Origin: Syngnathus acus
Lineage: Eukaryota; Chordata; Actinopteri; Syngnathiformes; Syngnathidae
Direction of reading: 5' to 3'
DNA: 64,000 nt
Assembly (NCBI RefSeq): GCF_901709675.1
Contig: NC_051094.1
Span: 4,677,001-4,741,000, forward strand
In this document: positions 53,188 through 64,000 of the stretch, in pieces
How positions within the stretch are numbered: the stretch's first letter is position 1
Layout: every line of letters starts with the position of its first letter
The notes under the pieces: model-generated
The model's input: only the letters and a program-made list of their open reading frames with translations
The model's database searches: none
Told to the model about the DNA's origin: nothing
Made by a program: the position numbers and the translations under genes

Positions 53188-56100
53188 ATGGCGGCGACTC
53201 CGGAGCGGTCGGTCAAGCTCAACCCGCTCAACGAAGAGTGGAAGAAGCTGTGCGACGTTTTGGACCGAAGCCCCGGCAATGGATGGCGAAGACTCGGAGA
53301 GATTGTGGCACAGGACCGGCGCTTCAGACTCAGGTACATAAAAACCAAATACTGGTACTGGATCTGTTTTGTTGGCCTCACCACAACTCCAGAAAGAGGC
53401 AGCTGGGTTGTGTTGTATTTTTCTCTGGAGACTCAACTCCAAGCTATTCATGAGTTGATTTTCCATAATATGCCCCCTTTCGAAATGTCTCCTCAGTGCA
53501 GACAACTTGGAGATGTGCTCTCTGAAGGTCCTGCAGCCCGACGGCAGTCCGAGCCGCATGCTGCTGATGATGCTAGCGGAGCGAGGCTGCACATGCGGAC
53601 AGCTGATGGACTTCCTTCGCGCACTGGCCAACGCGGAGGCCCTCCACTGCCTCCAAGCGCTGGGTACGCTCCAAACCACTCACGGTCATTTGTATGGTCA
53701 GCTTTAGGAATGACTTTTCTTTTTTCAGCCTTGCAGATCATCACCCAGCCACAATCGGTGTCGCTGCTGTGTGGGCACAACTTGCACCTCAGCTGCCAAG
53801 CTGTTGGCCATTCGCCAGTGCAGTACCAGTGGTTCAAGTCCAAGGAGGAGGTCAATCCCACCTGTTGCACTCACACCTCCAACTGGATACGGTCCATTTG
53901 TGTCACTTGTCATAGTGTCCATATGGGAAATCAACAATTCAAACGTTGCCACCTGAAGTGTTACCCTGATGTTTTTTTCTCGTGTGTGTTCCACCGCAGG
54001 TGCCAAACGGCTCCACGGCTGACTTGGCTATCAACGGCGTCCACGTGAAGGACGGCGGCTTCTACATCTGCCGTGTCAACTGCGGCGAATCCTTCCAGTT
54101 CAGTCAGTGGGCTCAAGTGGACGTCCTGGACGTGTCCGTGTCGAGCGGTGAGCCCTTGATGAGCACTGTGTGATCATGTGACCAGTGGTCACTCATACCT
54201 CTCAGCTACTGTCTATTCTTTCCATCAATTTTTCCATTTTGTCGGAAGGCTACGCCCGCCAGTCTTCGGATGATAATCTGGAGGTGGCCCTCCAGCCTCG
54301 CCCGCAGCGGCTGCTGGCCGGCGCCGCCCTACAGTTGGAGTGCGGCGCAGCGGGCTGCCCCATCCCTCACTATCAGTGGCACTGTGACGGCGTGCCTCTT
54401 CCAGGTGCCACCAGGAGGAAACTCACCGTGAGCTATAAGAGACACAATTGACTACTTCTCACACACGCCACCAAAATGTTCCCACATGCTATCATACACA
54501 CTTTGGGAATGCTAACTCCAAAGAAAATTTCAATGTAGTGTTTGCCCGTTTGACTTTGCGTTTCTGCTTAAGATCCCAAACGCCACACAGGACCACCAGG
54601 GAAAGTACCGCTGCGGGATCATCAGTGGAGGCGAGAGGACGTGGACCAGCGAGGTGGAGGTCTTGATCGGTACGTCAGCCAGCCTGTTAAACGCAACTAC
54701 TTCCGTAACGACATCTAAATGCTTATTTGTGTTTTTGGCTAAAAGCTCCAAGTGCGCCGGTCCAGATTTCAGGACCAATGGAGTGCTCCGAAGGTAGAGT
54801 CTTAAGGTTACACACCGTAGCTGCAATCACGTTTGAAAGGAGGCATATTGTGCAATTTAATGTATTTTGACAAATGTAGGCACTTGGGAGGTGGGGAAAA
54901 TTGCACAAACCATGTGATGGGTCCACGTGGTCAGTGATACATAACCCACGACACAGGGGTGCATGGCATGAACGGAGGGTTCTTTGAGGGGGGGGGGGTC
55001 AATAAGGGAAAGGAGGGGTGAGGCTGATGTCACACACATGACCACTTTATTAGGTACACCTCGCAGTACTTACTAAAAGATAATGCTCACTGTTGATTGA
55101 CACTGAGGAATTTCAGCATACAATATGTCAGTCTGAGAGCTGTTCCTAATATTTTGTGTCTATTGCTTTTACATTCCAAGTGTAAAAATAAATTCTCGTC
55201 ACGCCAAGTTCTAATTGTGTTTTCTTCTCAATCCTAGATGACCTTTATGCCATTGGAGGAGGTATTTCCATTCACTATACACAAATGTAATAATTCATGT
55301 ATATTCTTACATTCATCTGCTTCTGCTGCCTTTTGTGTTTTTTTTTTTTTTTTTTCTTTCAAGGTTCCACCGATTTCCTCCTAAACAGTGTACCTGAGCA
55401 ACTACATGGTGAGCGTTGTCCCACATATCTGCCAAAATAATCACTTTAAAATCCAAACCAGGTGACGGTGATCATAACTCGCGTCTTTTAATCCAACTTT
55501 GTTTTTCCCCCAACACAGCAGCGGACAAGGTCGCCCTGCTGATAGGCAACCTGTCCTACCAGAACCACCCGCAACTCAAAGCCCCCATGGTGGACGTATA
55601 CGACCTCACCAACGTGTTACGGCAGCTGGACTTCAAGGTGGTCTCCCTGCTGGACCTCACCGAGTTGGAAATGCGCAACGCCGTCCACGAGTTCCTGCTG
55701 CTGCTCCACAAAGGGGTCTACGGTACATTTCCGCCCGGGTCTCGCGTTCGGGACGTCGGGGTGATTGCGGGCCTCTCGTCGGCAGGCTTGCTGTATTACG
55801 CCGGCCACGGCTACGAAAACTACGGCAACAGCTTTATGGTCCCGGTGGACGCACCCAATCCGTACCGCTCGGCCGACTGCTTGTGCGTGCAGAGCATCCT
55901 CAAGCTGATGCAGGAGAAGGAGACGGGCCTCAACGTCTTCCTGCTTGACATGTGCAGGAAGAGGTGAGTCCTTGCCAAAAAAAAAAAAAAATCATGAGCC
56001 ACTATGTAGCGGTGGGGTTCACAATCTAGTCAATAAATCAGAGTTGGACACCTTGACCAGCAATCAAACCATCATTTCCAGGAATGTCCATGACGAAAGC

Positions 56101-58104
56101 ACGCACAATGTCATCTTGAGGGTGACCGCTAACATTGTCTTTGGATACGCCACGTGAGTGTGAATCTCCCTCACGTTTCCCCATAGGGGGATAAAAAAAA
56201 AAAGTAAAAGTTGTGTTGTGGAAAGGTGCCAAGATGCTGAAGCTTTTGAGCTGAGCTCCAGCGATTTCACCAACGGCGTCTTTGTCAAGTTCTTGAAGAA
56301 ACGCCTGCTGGATGACGAGAAGATCACCGTGGTGCTGGACAGAGTCGCCGAGGGTAAGGAACATCCCATCAGAGGAATAAAAGAGCACTTTTTTTAAAGA
56401 CCGTTATAAATATTGAAATGAGTTGCAGGGCTTTATTTCGACAAAAATAGTGCTTAGCTGCCATCTTGTTGCAACTGTAGGGAATTATGAAGCTTTTTAG
56501 GGGCAGGGCTTCATCTCATGTCACTAAAACCTGTAAAATATTCACTTCAACTGTTCATTATTGCGCGGGTGTACCTAATGAGATGCTCACTGAGTGTTGA
56601 GGCGACGAAGCAGTCTCTTCCTTGTCATGCGCAGACATGGGCCAGTTTGACGCCACCAGGGGTAAGCAGGCGCTGGAGATCCGCAGCAGCCTGTCCGAGC
56701 GGCGGGCCCTGACCGACCCGGTGCTGCCCGGTGCCGCCGACCTCCCCCACAGTCAACAGTGGGCCAAAGCCCACGGTGAGTTGTCACTCAGGGTGGCGTT
56801 CCGTATTGCTTCAACTCAATTCTAGTTAATGCGACGCATCGGCATAGCGTGGAGTGAGCGGCCGTTGATGTGACTTTGGCGCTTGCAGAGCTTCCAGAGA
56901 GCATGTACGTGGACTTTGAGTGCGGCGCTCAGATCAAGTTGGGCTTCGCTGCCGAGTTCTCCAACGTTCTGGTTGTTTACACGCACATCGTCAGGAAGCC
57001 CGCCGAACTCTCTACGTGTCAGGCGCACGTCACCGACTTCCCTCAGGTCGCGAAGCGCACAAATGAAGGGAATCTTTGACAAGTCAGTGCCTCAGGACCG
57101 TACTCGCCTTTTCAGGAGCTGGACGTGGACCCAAAGGCAATGAACCGGAGCACCCCGGAGGACACTGGTGTCTACCTGCTGTCCAGCCACCTGCCGCATC
57201 ATTGTCTCTACACCAGACTGTGCTCACTACAGAAGCTCAAGGTGAGTTAACCACTTCCTGTCGCAATTAATACTGGATTGTGTCATACTGGACGAGTTTC
57301 ACTAAAAGGATCACTAAAGATCTTTGGTGCGAGAAGGAATGATACCTAACACTGCATTTGTAGTTGCTCACTTATAGAAAGGATGTTTAACCACAAATGG
57401 TGCACAGCACATGTAGACAGACAAAATAATAGTAGTAATACTCACAGGCATACATTCTTTATCCTTTGCATAAAAGAACTAATATTACTGCTGGCAATTT
57501 TGACTGGATAATGCAAATATCTGTCTTATACTGCCCTCTGGTGGCCAAGGCGCACTGAACAAATTCTTTTTTTCCCCCCAGTGGCAATTCCTAACAAATG
57601 ACTAAAATAGAGCAAGTTTGTAAAAAGTGCAAAGGAATATCAAATCCAACTAAAGAAAAGAAAATGCTACAAAATGCCACGCATAGCTATAGAAAATGAT
57701 GGGCTGTGATCCAATTGGCCTTATGTCTTGTCCACCAGGATGATCTGGTGTTCACCGCGTGCCTGCGGGGCGCCTCGGCAGCCATGGACGCCGACGACAG
57801 TGTCTCTTGGACTGAGAACGTCAACATCGGCAAGCCGCTGATCGCCCGCCTGGACTTGCATCAAGCCACGCGGCAGAACAGCTGCCTGCTGACGTGCCCC
57901 ATGCCCCACAGCCCCACGGCCCACTACAAGCATCCGGACCAGGACCGCAGCCACCAGCATCACCGCCTTGACGTTTCCGTGGGTGGGCGGACGGTGGCCG
58001 AAGGTGTGGCGGCCTACGGTTCCAGCATCCCTATCGAGGCTAGCGACGACGTGGATGAGCTGCATACAGCGTTCATCGAAAGCCTGCAGCTCCAGCGGTC
58101 CTGA
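53188..58104 (+). CDS. malt1: MALT1 paracaspase
   Basis: Scaffold and protease of the CARD-BCL10-MALT1 complex that activates NF-kB. Exons: 53188-53333, 53497-53663, 53729-53850, 54000-54147, 54249-54427, 54573-54669, 54746-54793, 55238-55261, 55364-55408, 55519-55722, 55786-55963, 56082-56153, 56226-56353, 56635-56775, 56889-57046, 57116-57241, 57739-58104. They sum to 2349 nt, giving 782 aa (human 824). The order is a death domain (about 10-100), two Ig domains (about 105-285), the paracaspase domain (about 325-545) and a third Ig (about 560-700). The catalytic dyad is intact: H401 in YYAGHGYE and C450 in LLDMCRKR. The region after the second Ig is split into three small exons (48, 24, 45 nt) and is unlike mammals in sequence. 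The C-terminal tail is His/Pro-rich. Only one ATG fits before the death domain. Confidence 0.96.
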
Positions 58105-59015
58105 TTCGCTGGTAACTGCATGACTGTATTATGCTGACACCTGGTGGCCAAAAGAGCACACCAGTAGCAACGGCAATAAAACAATGAAATCAACTGTAGC
58201 ATTAAATTATGAAGCACAAACGGTTTAATTCTTTAGATTCTGTTTATGTTATTACTCTTATTTTTTTATTAAATATAGTGTACAGTTTCATTTATTTCAA
58301 TGAGAAACAATAATTTGCGATAACAGGGTTTACGAGCATAGTTCTGAATGAATTAAGTTAATAACTCAAGGCAGCGTTGTATTCCTATACCATCTTTATG
58401 CTGATCTCCTAACACGTACTTTGATCGATTGAAACCATTTAAAAATCTTATTTGTGAGGTATCGGGTTTTTTTTTATTTTTTTATCACGTTCTGAAAATT
58501 ACACATGAAAGTATTCCCAAATCCTACAGAGACATTTTCTGTGGACCTGTGTTCACATTTCTCAACTGACCCATTACAGCTATTCTCATATTATATTTGA
58601 GGTGTTTTTTTGTTTTTTTGAACAGGCCAATTTCAGCACCGCTTAAATATAAATGTGCATTAATTATTGATCCCTGGGGTATATTAACTAAAACATATCA
58701 CAGATGACAGGAGTTATGAAATAATTGACCTTGTACTGCTGCGCTGTGAAATGACTTTAGCTGTCATTCCTCTCCTATGACAGGACCAGCATGAAATATT
58801 AGCTCGCACACTCAACATTAAAATGTCAGCCTGTGGGACGTGCCCCTCCCTCTCCGGCGACAGAGCAGCCTGACTCGAACGGCCGCGGGCTGTGAGCTGA
58901 CATCACGGCGGAGGCGTCACCGTGATGCAGCAGATGCTGAGGGGGAGGGAACAAGAAAGAGCCGCTCCGTTCTGCAAGAGAGGACCCACGGAATATCATC
59001 ATCGTCCTCCTCATC
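58105..59015. other. malt1 3' UTR and emb upstream region
   Basis: AATAAA at 58175-58180, 71 bp after the malt1 stop, is the likely 3' end signal. GC-rich sequence at 58840-59015, with 'cacggcggaggcgtcacc', is the probable emb promoter and leader. Nothing else was recognised. Confidence 0.5.
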
Positions 59016-61139
59016 ATGATGCCGGCCTCCTGGATGCTTCTGCTGCTGGCCTGCTGCGGACACGGCAATCCAAGTATGTATGCTGGTGATGTTCAGTGTG
59101 AGCGCGTGTGTTTACTTCTTGTCCTTCGAGTCACCTGGTGCAGAGAAACCATCAGTGTTTTTTTATGCAGTTTTAATGCTAAAAAGAAAAATGCATTATA
59201 TAATGTAAAGTATTTTGTATATAACAGATTTTTTCAATAAATGGTTTTGCTTGATGTATATTTTGTATGTAATTTTAGTTTTATTAGCTCGCAAATGACA
59301 AACTGCAATCTGTGTACCGAACATATTTTTTGTCAGAGAGTGTCGGCCAGATGCTGCCCGCGGAGCCTGGTGGTGATTTGCCGTCCGATGTGCGGAGTGT
59401 CTTCCTTAAAGGTAAAAAAAAAAAAAAAAAAAACACCAGAAAAAAACATAAATATTGTAGTAGTGTGAATCTTTTTTTAAAATGTTTTGTTCAACACAGA
59501 TAAAAGCCACACGGACAAAATGGAAGTGTCGAGTCCCGTCAATCTGACGCTGCAATGCACCTGGACGGACAACGACAACAAAATGGACAACATCACTGGA
59601 TTCTGGAGAAAAGACGAGCGAGATATTGACAACAGTCACGTGACGCTGCGGCAAGAGAAGCAGCAGTTTCAACTCCAAAGAATGTAAGAAACTTTTTACC
59701 ACCTCTAAAAATATCATTTGCTCTCCAACTAGCACCGTAATGATCCTCATTAAAATAGCACTGAACTCATCTTAATGGTTCTACGCGAAGGATGAAGAAT
59801 ACATGACACTGTGACATAATTGCTCTCTACACATTTCACCGTTAGTGATCAAAAGTGTTTCAATAAGTTGTGCTGTGGGCCGGGCAAATTGATTGTTAAC
59901 AAATGCTTTTATATGGTGTCCATATCTTGCCTTCTGAGGTTCATCATTAAAGATGAAGAAAGTCTAGGGAATTACTCGTGCGTGTTTGGAAATGAAGCAA
60001 AGGTTGACTTCATTTTGACAGGTGAGTTTTTCCTGAGAAGTGCATTTTCACAATAAAAATCCCCAAATTAAGGAATATTTTACCTCGTTTAAAACATTCC
60101 AATTATTTTACTTTTCAACACTTCCATGGCTTTTAATTTCCATTTCAGCTCTTTAGCTTTCATAAGCAGTTTCTACTTGCATTCTCCAATTATGACGATG
60201 ATGATGTTGGCCATTTTTTGGGCACTTGTCCACCAGTGCCGCACATGGGCGACGTGCGGGACAAGCCGGTGGTCAGCTATGTTGGCGATTCTGTGGTGTT
60301 GCTATGCAAGATGGATGACAACAAGCCCAAACCCAAAACCTGGTTGTGGTTTAGAGCCAACGGCACTGACAAGGTGTGCAACAAGCTTATTAATATTTGT
60401 ATTCTTTTTGTTATTATTAATTCATTTTAATATTATTATAAATTTTCTCTTGTTTTAGGAGCAGATCGACACTGTGACGGAACCTCAAAAGTATCAAATG
60501 AAAAACGACGAAAAATCCACGAAGCTGCACGTGTACAATCTGACCCACGACGACTCGGTTCTGTTCTACTGCAGTGCTGTGTTTGCCATCGGCGCGGCCG
60601 TCAGCCACCTGGAGCTGAAGGTAAGTCGCATGACCACGAACGACTAGTGACGAGGAGTATTTCATTCGGTCTGTGCTTAAAAGGTAATCACCATTTACGA
60701 GCCATTGAAGCCCTTTGTCGCCATCGTGCTGGAGGTCCTCGTTCTAGTCACAGCCATCTTGCTCTTTGAGAGTAATCGGTCCAAGAAGGCCCAAGCGCAA
60801 GACGGTATGTAGGATCGGGTACACATATGCCACCTCATGAGGAACATTTACTTTTCATCATAACGCAAGTGGCGGTGGTGCATCGGGTGTGCTTAATGTA
60901 ATGACCACCATCAGCCTCGGGGGACGAGGTGGCCAACGCCGAGGCGCCGACCACGAACGCCGAGCCCCCCACCACCACCACGGTCACCACGTGAGTACCC
61001 ACAATGCACTGCCTGACTCTTGTGCAGATGTTGAGTTTTGTGACCTCTTCTTAGGCCGTCGGGAGAAAGCAACGGATTGGACGAAAACCCCTTGGCCAGG
61101 CAACGAAACGTTGAAAATGTCGCTCAACAAAAGCAATAA
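59016..61139 (+). CDS. emb: Embigin (basigin-family Ig glycoprotein)
   Basis: Type I membrane glycoprotein; the family escorts monocarboxylate transporters such as MCT2 to the surface. Exons: 59016-59073, 59337-59411, 59500-59683, 59939-60021, 60237-60373, 60459-60620, 60684-60804, 60915-60990, 61055-61139. They sum to 981 nt, giving 326 aa (human 327). The signal peptide is MMPASWMLLLLACCGHG. Ig domain 1 has LQCTW...NYSCVF and Ig domain 2 has LLCKM...FYCSAV, with several N-linked sites (NLT, NIT, NYS, NGT). The TM helix, about 243-262, carries the acidic residue typical of the family (E251 in AIVLEVLVLVTAILL). The short tail ends in NGLDENPLARQRNVENVAQ. Basigin and neuroplastin are excluded by the tail and N-terminal spacer. 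The stop codon sits inside an AATAAA. Confidence 0.92.
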
Positions 61140-61638
61140 ATGACTTGTGGATTTGATTACTATAGCTCCAAATCCAACACGTAAACTCTAGCATTAAGCA
61201 GTTTTTTTCAAACAGACAAATGGCAATAACCGCACCTTACAATGCTAAGGTGCCGAACACATGGTGCAAATCACTAAAAGTAGTGCTTAGGTGCTGTGGT
61301 ATTTGAAGTAATACAGGTGTTAGCACTCATATTTTATTAACATAGGATGTCCCGTGTGTCAAGGTGCACTGTACTGTATTGTAAATGCACTTTTTGTTTT
61401 CCATTGAGAATATATATCTGCCAATATTTAATTGACAGTTTTTGTAAACACTGTCATTAAAGTCAATGTGTAACAAATAAGGTTTCTGTCCATTTTTATA
61501 CAGGATGAATTTATACAAGTAATTTCATAACGTGCATTTTGTTTTATGAAACACTTATTTTATTGCTGTTAAATAGCTTATAATTGTTTCAATTAATATT
61601 TTGATTTAATCAATTTTATATGTGCTTATCTTTTACAC

Positions 61639-61644
61639 AATAAA
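61639..61644 (+). promoter_or_regulatory. emb poly(A) signal
   Basis: AATAAA 500 bp after the emb stop, with the mrps30 signal on the opposite strand 60 bp further on. Another AATAAA (61135-61140) overlaps the stop codon and is less likely to be used. Confidence 0.55.
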
Positions 61645-61704
61645 GTAATAAAGAAAATGTTAGGAAGAGGAAAAAAGTGCTCATGTAATGGCAAGCAATC
61701 TACT

Positions 61705-61710
61705 TTTATT
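61705..61710 (-). promoter_or_regulatory. mrps30 poly(A) signal
   Basis: TTTATT on the plus strand, which is AATAAA for mrps30, 52 bp after its stop codon. Confidence 0.6.
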
Positions 61711-61761
61711 TGTCCATAAATACTAGATTTGTTTTGGTACGATCTTTTTGCATTTTCACGT

Positions 61762-63924
61762 TTAGACATCCAGGACATCCTGCCGGGGCTGATGGAGGAG
61801 GAATCGCACCAGTAGCCGCAGCGCGTGGTCATTCAGGCCGACCACGTGCCCGTCCTCCACGCCGTCGTAGAGGCGCACAGACTCGCTGCCCCACAGCAGG
61901 TTCTTGCGGGCGTTTCCGCTGTCCGTCTGTGCGGACAAGGCCAGCGTGTTGAGCTGGTAGCAGAAGAAGGAGAAAAAGTGGCCGTCGCTGATCACCGCCT
62001 GCGACACGAACGCTCTGCTCACGTCCTCGTGATTCCAGAAACCTGACGTATCAAAAATAAGATTCGTTTTCTTTGAATTATTTTAAACTCTTCTATCAAA
62101 TATTAGTTAATTTAAAAAAAATACATTCAATGATGAAAAATATTTTGAACAACTGTTCGACATTTTTTTAATTTGAGATTTTTTGTTTATGCATCTTTTA
62201 CACAATTTCAAATCTATGTAAAAATAACAATGCAATCTAGTTTGTCTGTTCCTTGACCTTGATAGGAGGCCTGCGCAGCGGTCCACGCAAACAGGCTAGC
62301 GATGGCGTGGGCCCTGAGGAACACCTCCACCTGGTCCGACTGCTGGCGGCGGGCCATGCGATCCCTGTGGTAGCGGTCGGGCACAAGGTGAAACTGCGTG
62401 TGCCCGTAGCACGCTGGGTCCGGCACCTTGGAACCTGTTGGACCGTCGCCAGGCATTCATTCGATGGCATGACTTTAAGACGCTTCATATCAGCGAGAGG
62501 TCACCTGTGAAGATGGTGTTGGTGTACTGCCTCTTGAACAGCGGCAGACAGGAGGGAGAGTACGGAACTTCAGGAACGTCGGCGTCATAAGAAGCTTCCA
62601 TCGGGACCAACTGCATAAGCGCACGGTTAGTCAACCCTAATTTATTTGGCAAATTTGTTTTCTTACAAAATTGCAATATTACATTTAGCTACAATTTTTA
62701 ATTTCCACAATTCTCATTAATCTGCCTTGATGCTTTTTGTGCGTGGGTTGCAGTTTTGCTAAATGTAAGTAGTTCTCATTGGAAACTGTACAGGGCAAGT
62801 CCTTTTTAACAACAAGACTTTGGATAACCTGAGGGAGCTGCTGCGTTATTCGAATCTGACAGAGCGGCCGGTCGTCTATCTGGAACCTGATGGGCTCCAG
62901 GCTGCCCTTTCTGTGGCCCCTCGGAACAATCCTCTCCCCTCTCCTCCAGTAGAAACCAACTTGGGGATTCACATCTGAAAACAGAGACAAAAACAAACAT
63001 AATTTTAACTTCTCTTAATAATATAATAGAATTATAATAATATTAATAGTATTTGATATTGGCTTTTGTTTGAATTTGATCTCTTCCAGGTGAACTTAAT
63101 TTGACTTTCTTTAAACTTTTCATTGCAGATATTAAATACATTTCAGTCTATTTGCTCTTCCTCAGTAAATAATTGATCAAATAAATCATCTTTGTTCGGG
63201 AACAGAAATCAGTGCACAGGGTTACTGAAACATTGGACATGCTAACGTTTAGAAAAGCTTGAATTAAGTTAACCTATAAGTGTTACGTAAAAAAAAGATC
63301 ATGGAAGATCAGCATACCCATGCTGGAGGAGAGGAGCAGCGGGCTGTATTTGGCCAAGCCGTATGTTAACGATTTGACCAGGTTTCTCAGGAAGGGTCCC
63401 TCGACGAGCTCCTGTCGTCTGTACACGAACGTCTTTCCCTTAATCGTGTGCCAGTGCTCGTGCAGAATCACGCGCGTTACCAATGAACGGATGTCCTTGA
63501 ACGCCTCATCACTAATGCCGAGGTTGTCCGCTTCAGTAGCGGGGGAATCCTTCTCCTCCACGGCGACATGAGGCCGAGCCGGGGTGAGTTGCTCCGGCAA
63601 GCCGGGGATGTATGCGGTTTTGGTGAAGTGCTGGTACCATTTATCCGCGTTTCGCGCGAACGTCTGCGGGTAGACGACGTACTTTTTGCGCTCTATGCGA
63701 GTGAGTGACCGCAGTTTATCCTGCACGGGTGACGCTTTTATCCGCTCGACTTGCTCCTCGACTTGACGCGCTCGAGCCGATTTGCTTTTGGCCGTGAGAG
63801 ACGGCTTGATGGGCGGGTAGACAGCCTTCTTGACCACTGTCGCCGCCGCCTCGGTGTGTACAAGCTTCTGGTTTGTATGCAAGTTTACAGGGAAGCAAAA
63901 GGGCACCCGTGCGCGGGCCGCCAT
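61762..63924 (-). CDS. mrps30: Mitochondrial ribosomal protein mL65/mS30 (MRPS30, PDCD9)
   Basis: Structural protein of the mitochondrial ribosome; named S30 but found on the large subunit in mammals (mL65). Exons (5' to 3' on minus): 63924-63318, 62974-62829, 62610-62505, 62434-62258, 62042-61762. They sum to 1317 nt, giving 438 aa (human 439). The N-terminus is basic and Ala/Arg-rich, as expected for mitochondrial import. Conserved blocks include [82 protein letters not shown] and [12 protein letters not shown]. All junction phases match. The start ATG lies in a YY1-like 'acATGGCGGC' word. The gene is tail-to-tail with emb, a pairing compatible with human 5p12-5q11. Confidence 0.96.
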
Positions 63925-64000
63925 GTTGTTACGTCTTCTTCGTTTCCTCGTCGCATAAATTGAGGAGCGCTCACACAGCAGCGCCCCCTAAAACACAGGC
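63925..64000 (-). promoter_or_regulatory. mrps30 upstream sequence (cut by window edge)
   Basis: Only 76 bp remain upstream of the mrps30 ATG. 'cagcgccccctaaa' at 63979-63992 resembles half of a CTCF site. The promoter is probably partly outside the window. Confidence 0.3.

Overview
This is a gene-rich stretch of a teleost fish nuclear genome, probably a percomorph judging by its short introns. All genes are split by GT-AG introns, and the products match vertebrate families over almost their full length. No prokaryotic, viral or plasmid gene was recognised. I rebuilt the exons by hand from splice sites and reading-frame continuity. In all nine genes the exon lengths sum to an intact open frame.

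Layout, left to right: jak2 (+, 944-11027, 23 coding exons); a repeat-rich gap with a tRNA-like/hAT (ZBED-like) relic and two tandem duplications (11.5-13.7 kb); gldc (-, 24190-14299, 25 exons); coq2 (-, 27179-25508, 7 exons); a 28-finger C2H2 gene resembling znf462 (+, 29116-36555, 9 exons); mfsd10 (+, 38292-41136, 12 exons); secisbp2 (+, 41954-47460, 17 exons); prlr (-, 52110-48518, 8 coding exons); malt1 (+, 53188-58104, 17 exons); emb (+, 59016-61139, 9 exons); mrps30 (-, 63924-61762, 5 exons).

The genes do not form a pathway or operon. They cover cytokine signalling (jak2 and prlr, where JAK2 is the kinase used by the prolactin receptor), NF-kB signalling (malt1), mitochondrial functions (gldc, coq2, mrps30), selenoprotein synthesis (secisbp2), chromatin or transcription (znf462-like), transport (mfsd10) and a transporter chaperone (emb). 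From general knowledge, most of them lie on human 9, 5 or 18 and on the bird Z chromosome, so the block looks like old vertebrate linkage. coq2 and mfsd10 (human chromosome 4) look like insertions into it.

I found no clearly new molecular system. The most unusual items are a degenerate C/A-rich repeat in several jak2 introns, the tRNA-like/hAT relic, a GC-AG intron in the zinc-finger gene, a frame-neutral 24-nt malt1 microexon at the site of the mammalian spliced exon, a short prolactin-receptor tail, and tightly packed convergent or divergent gene ends.
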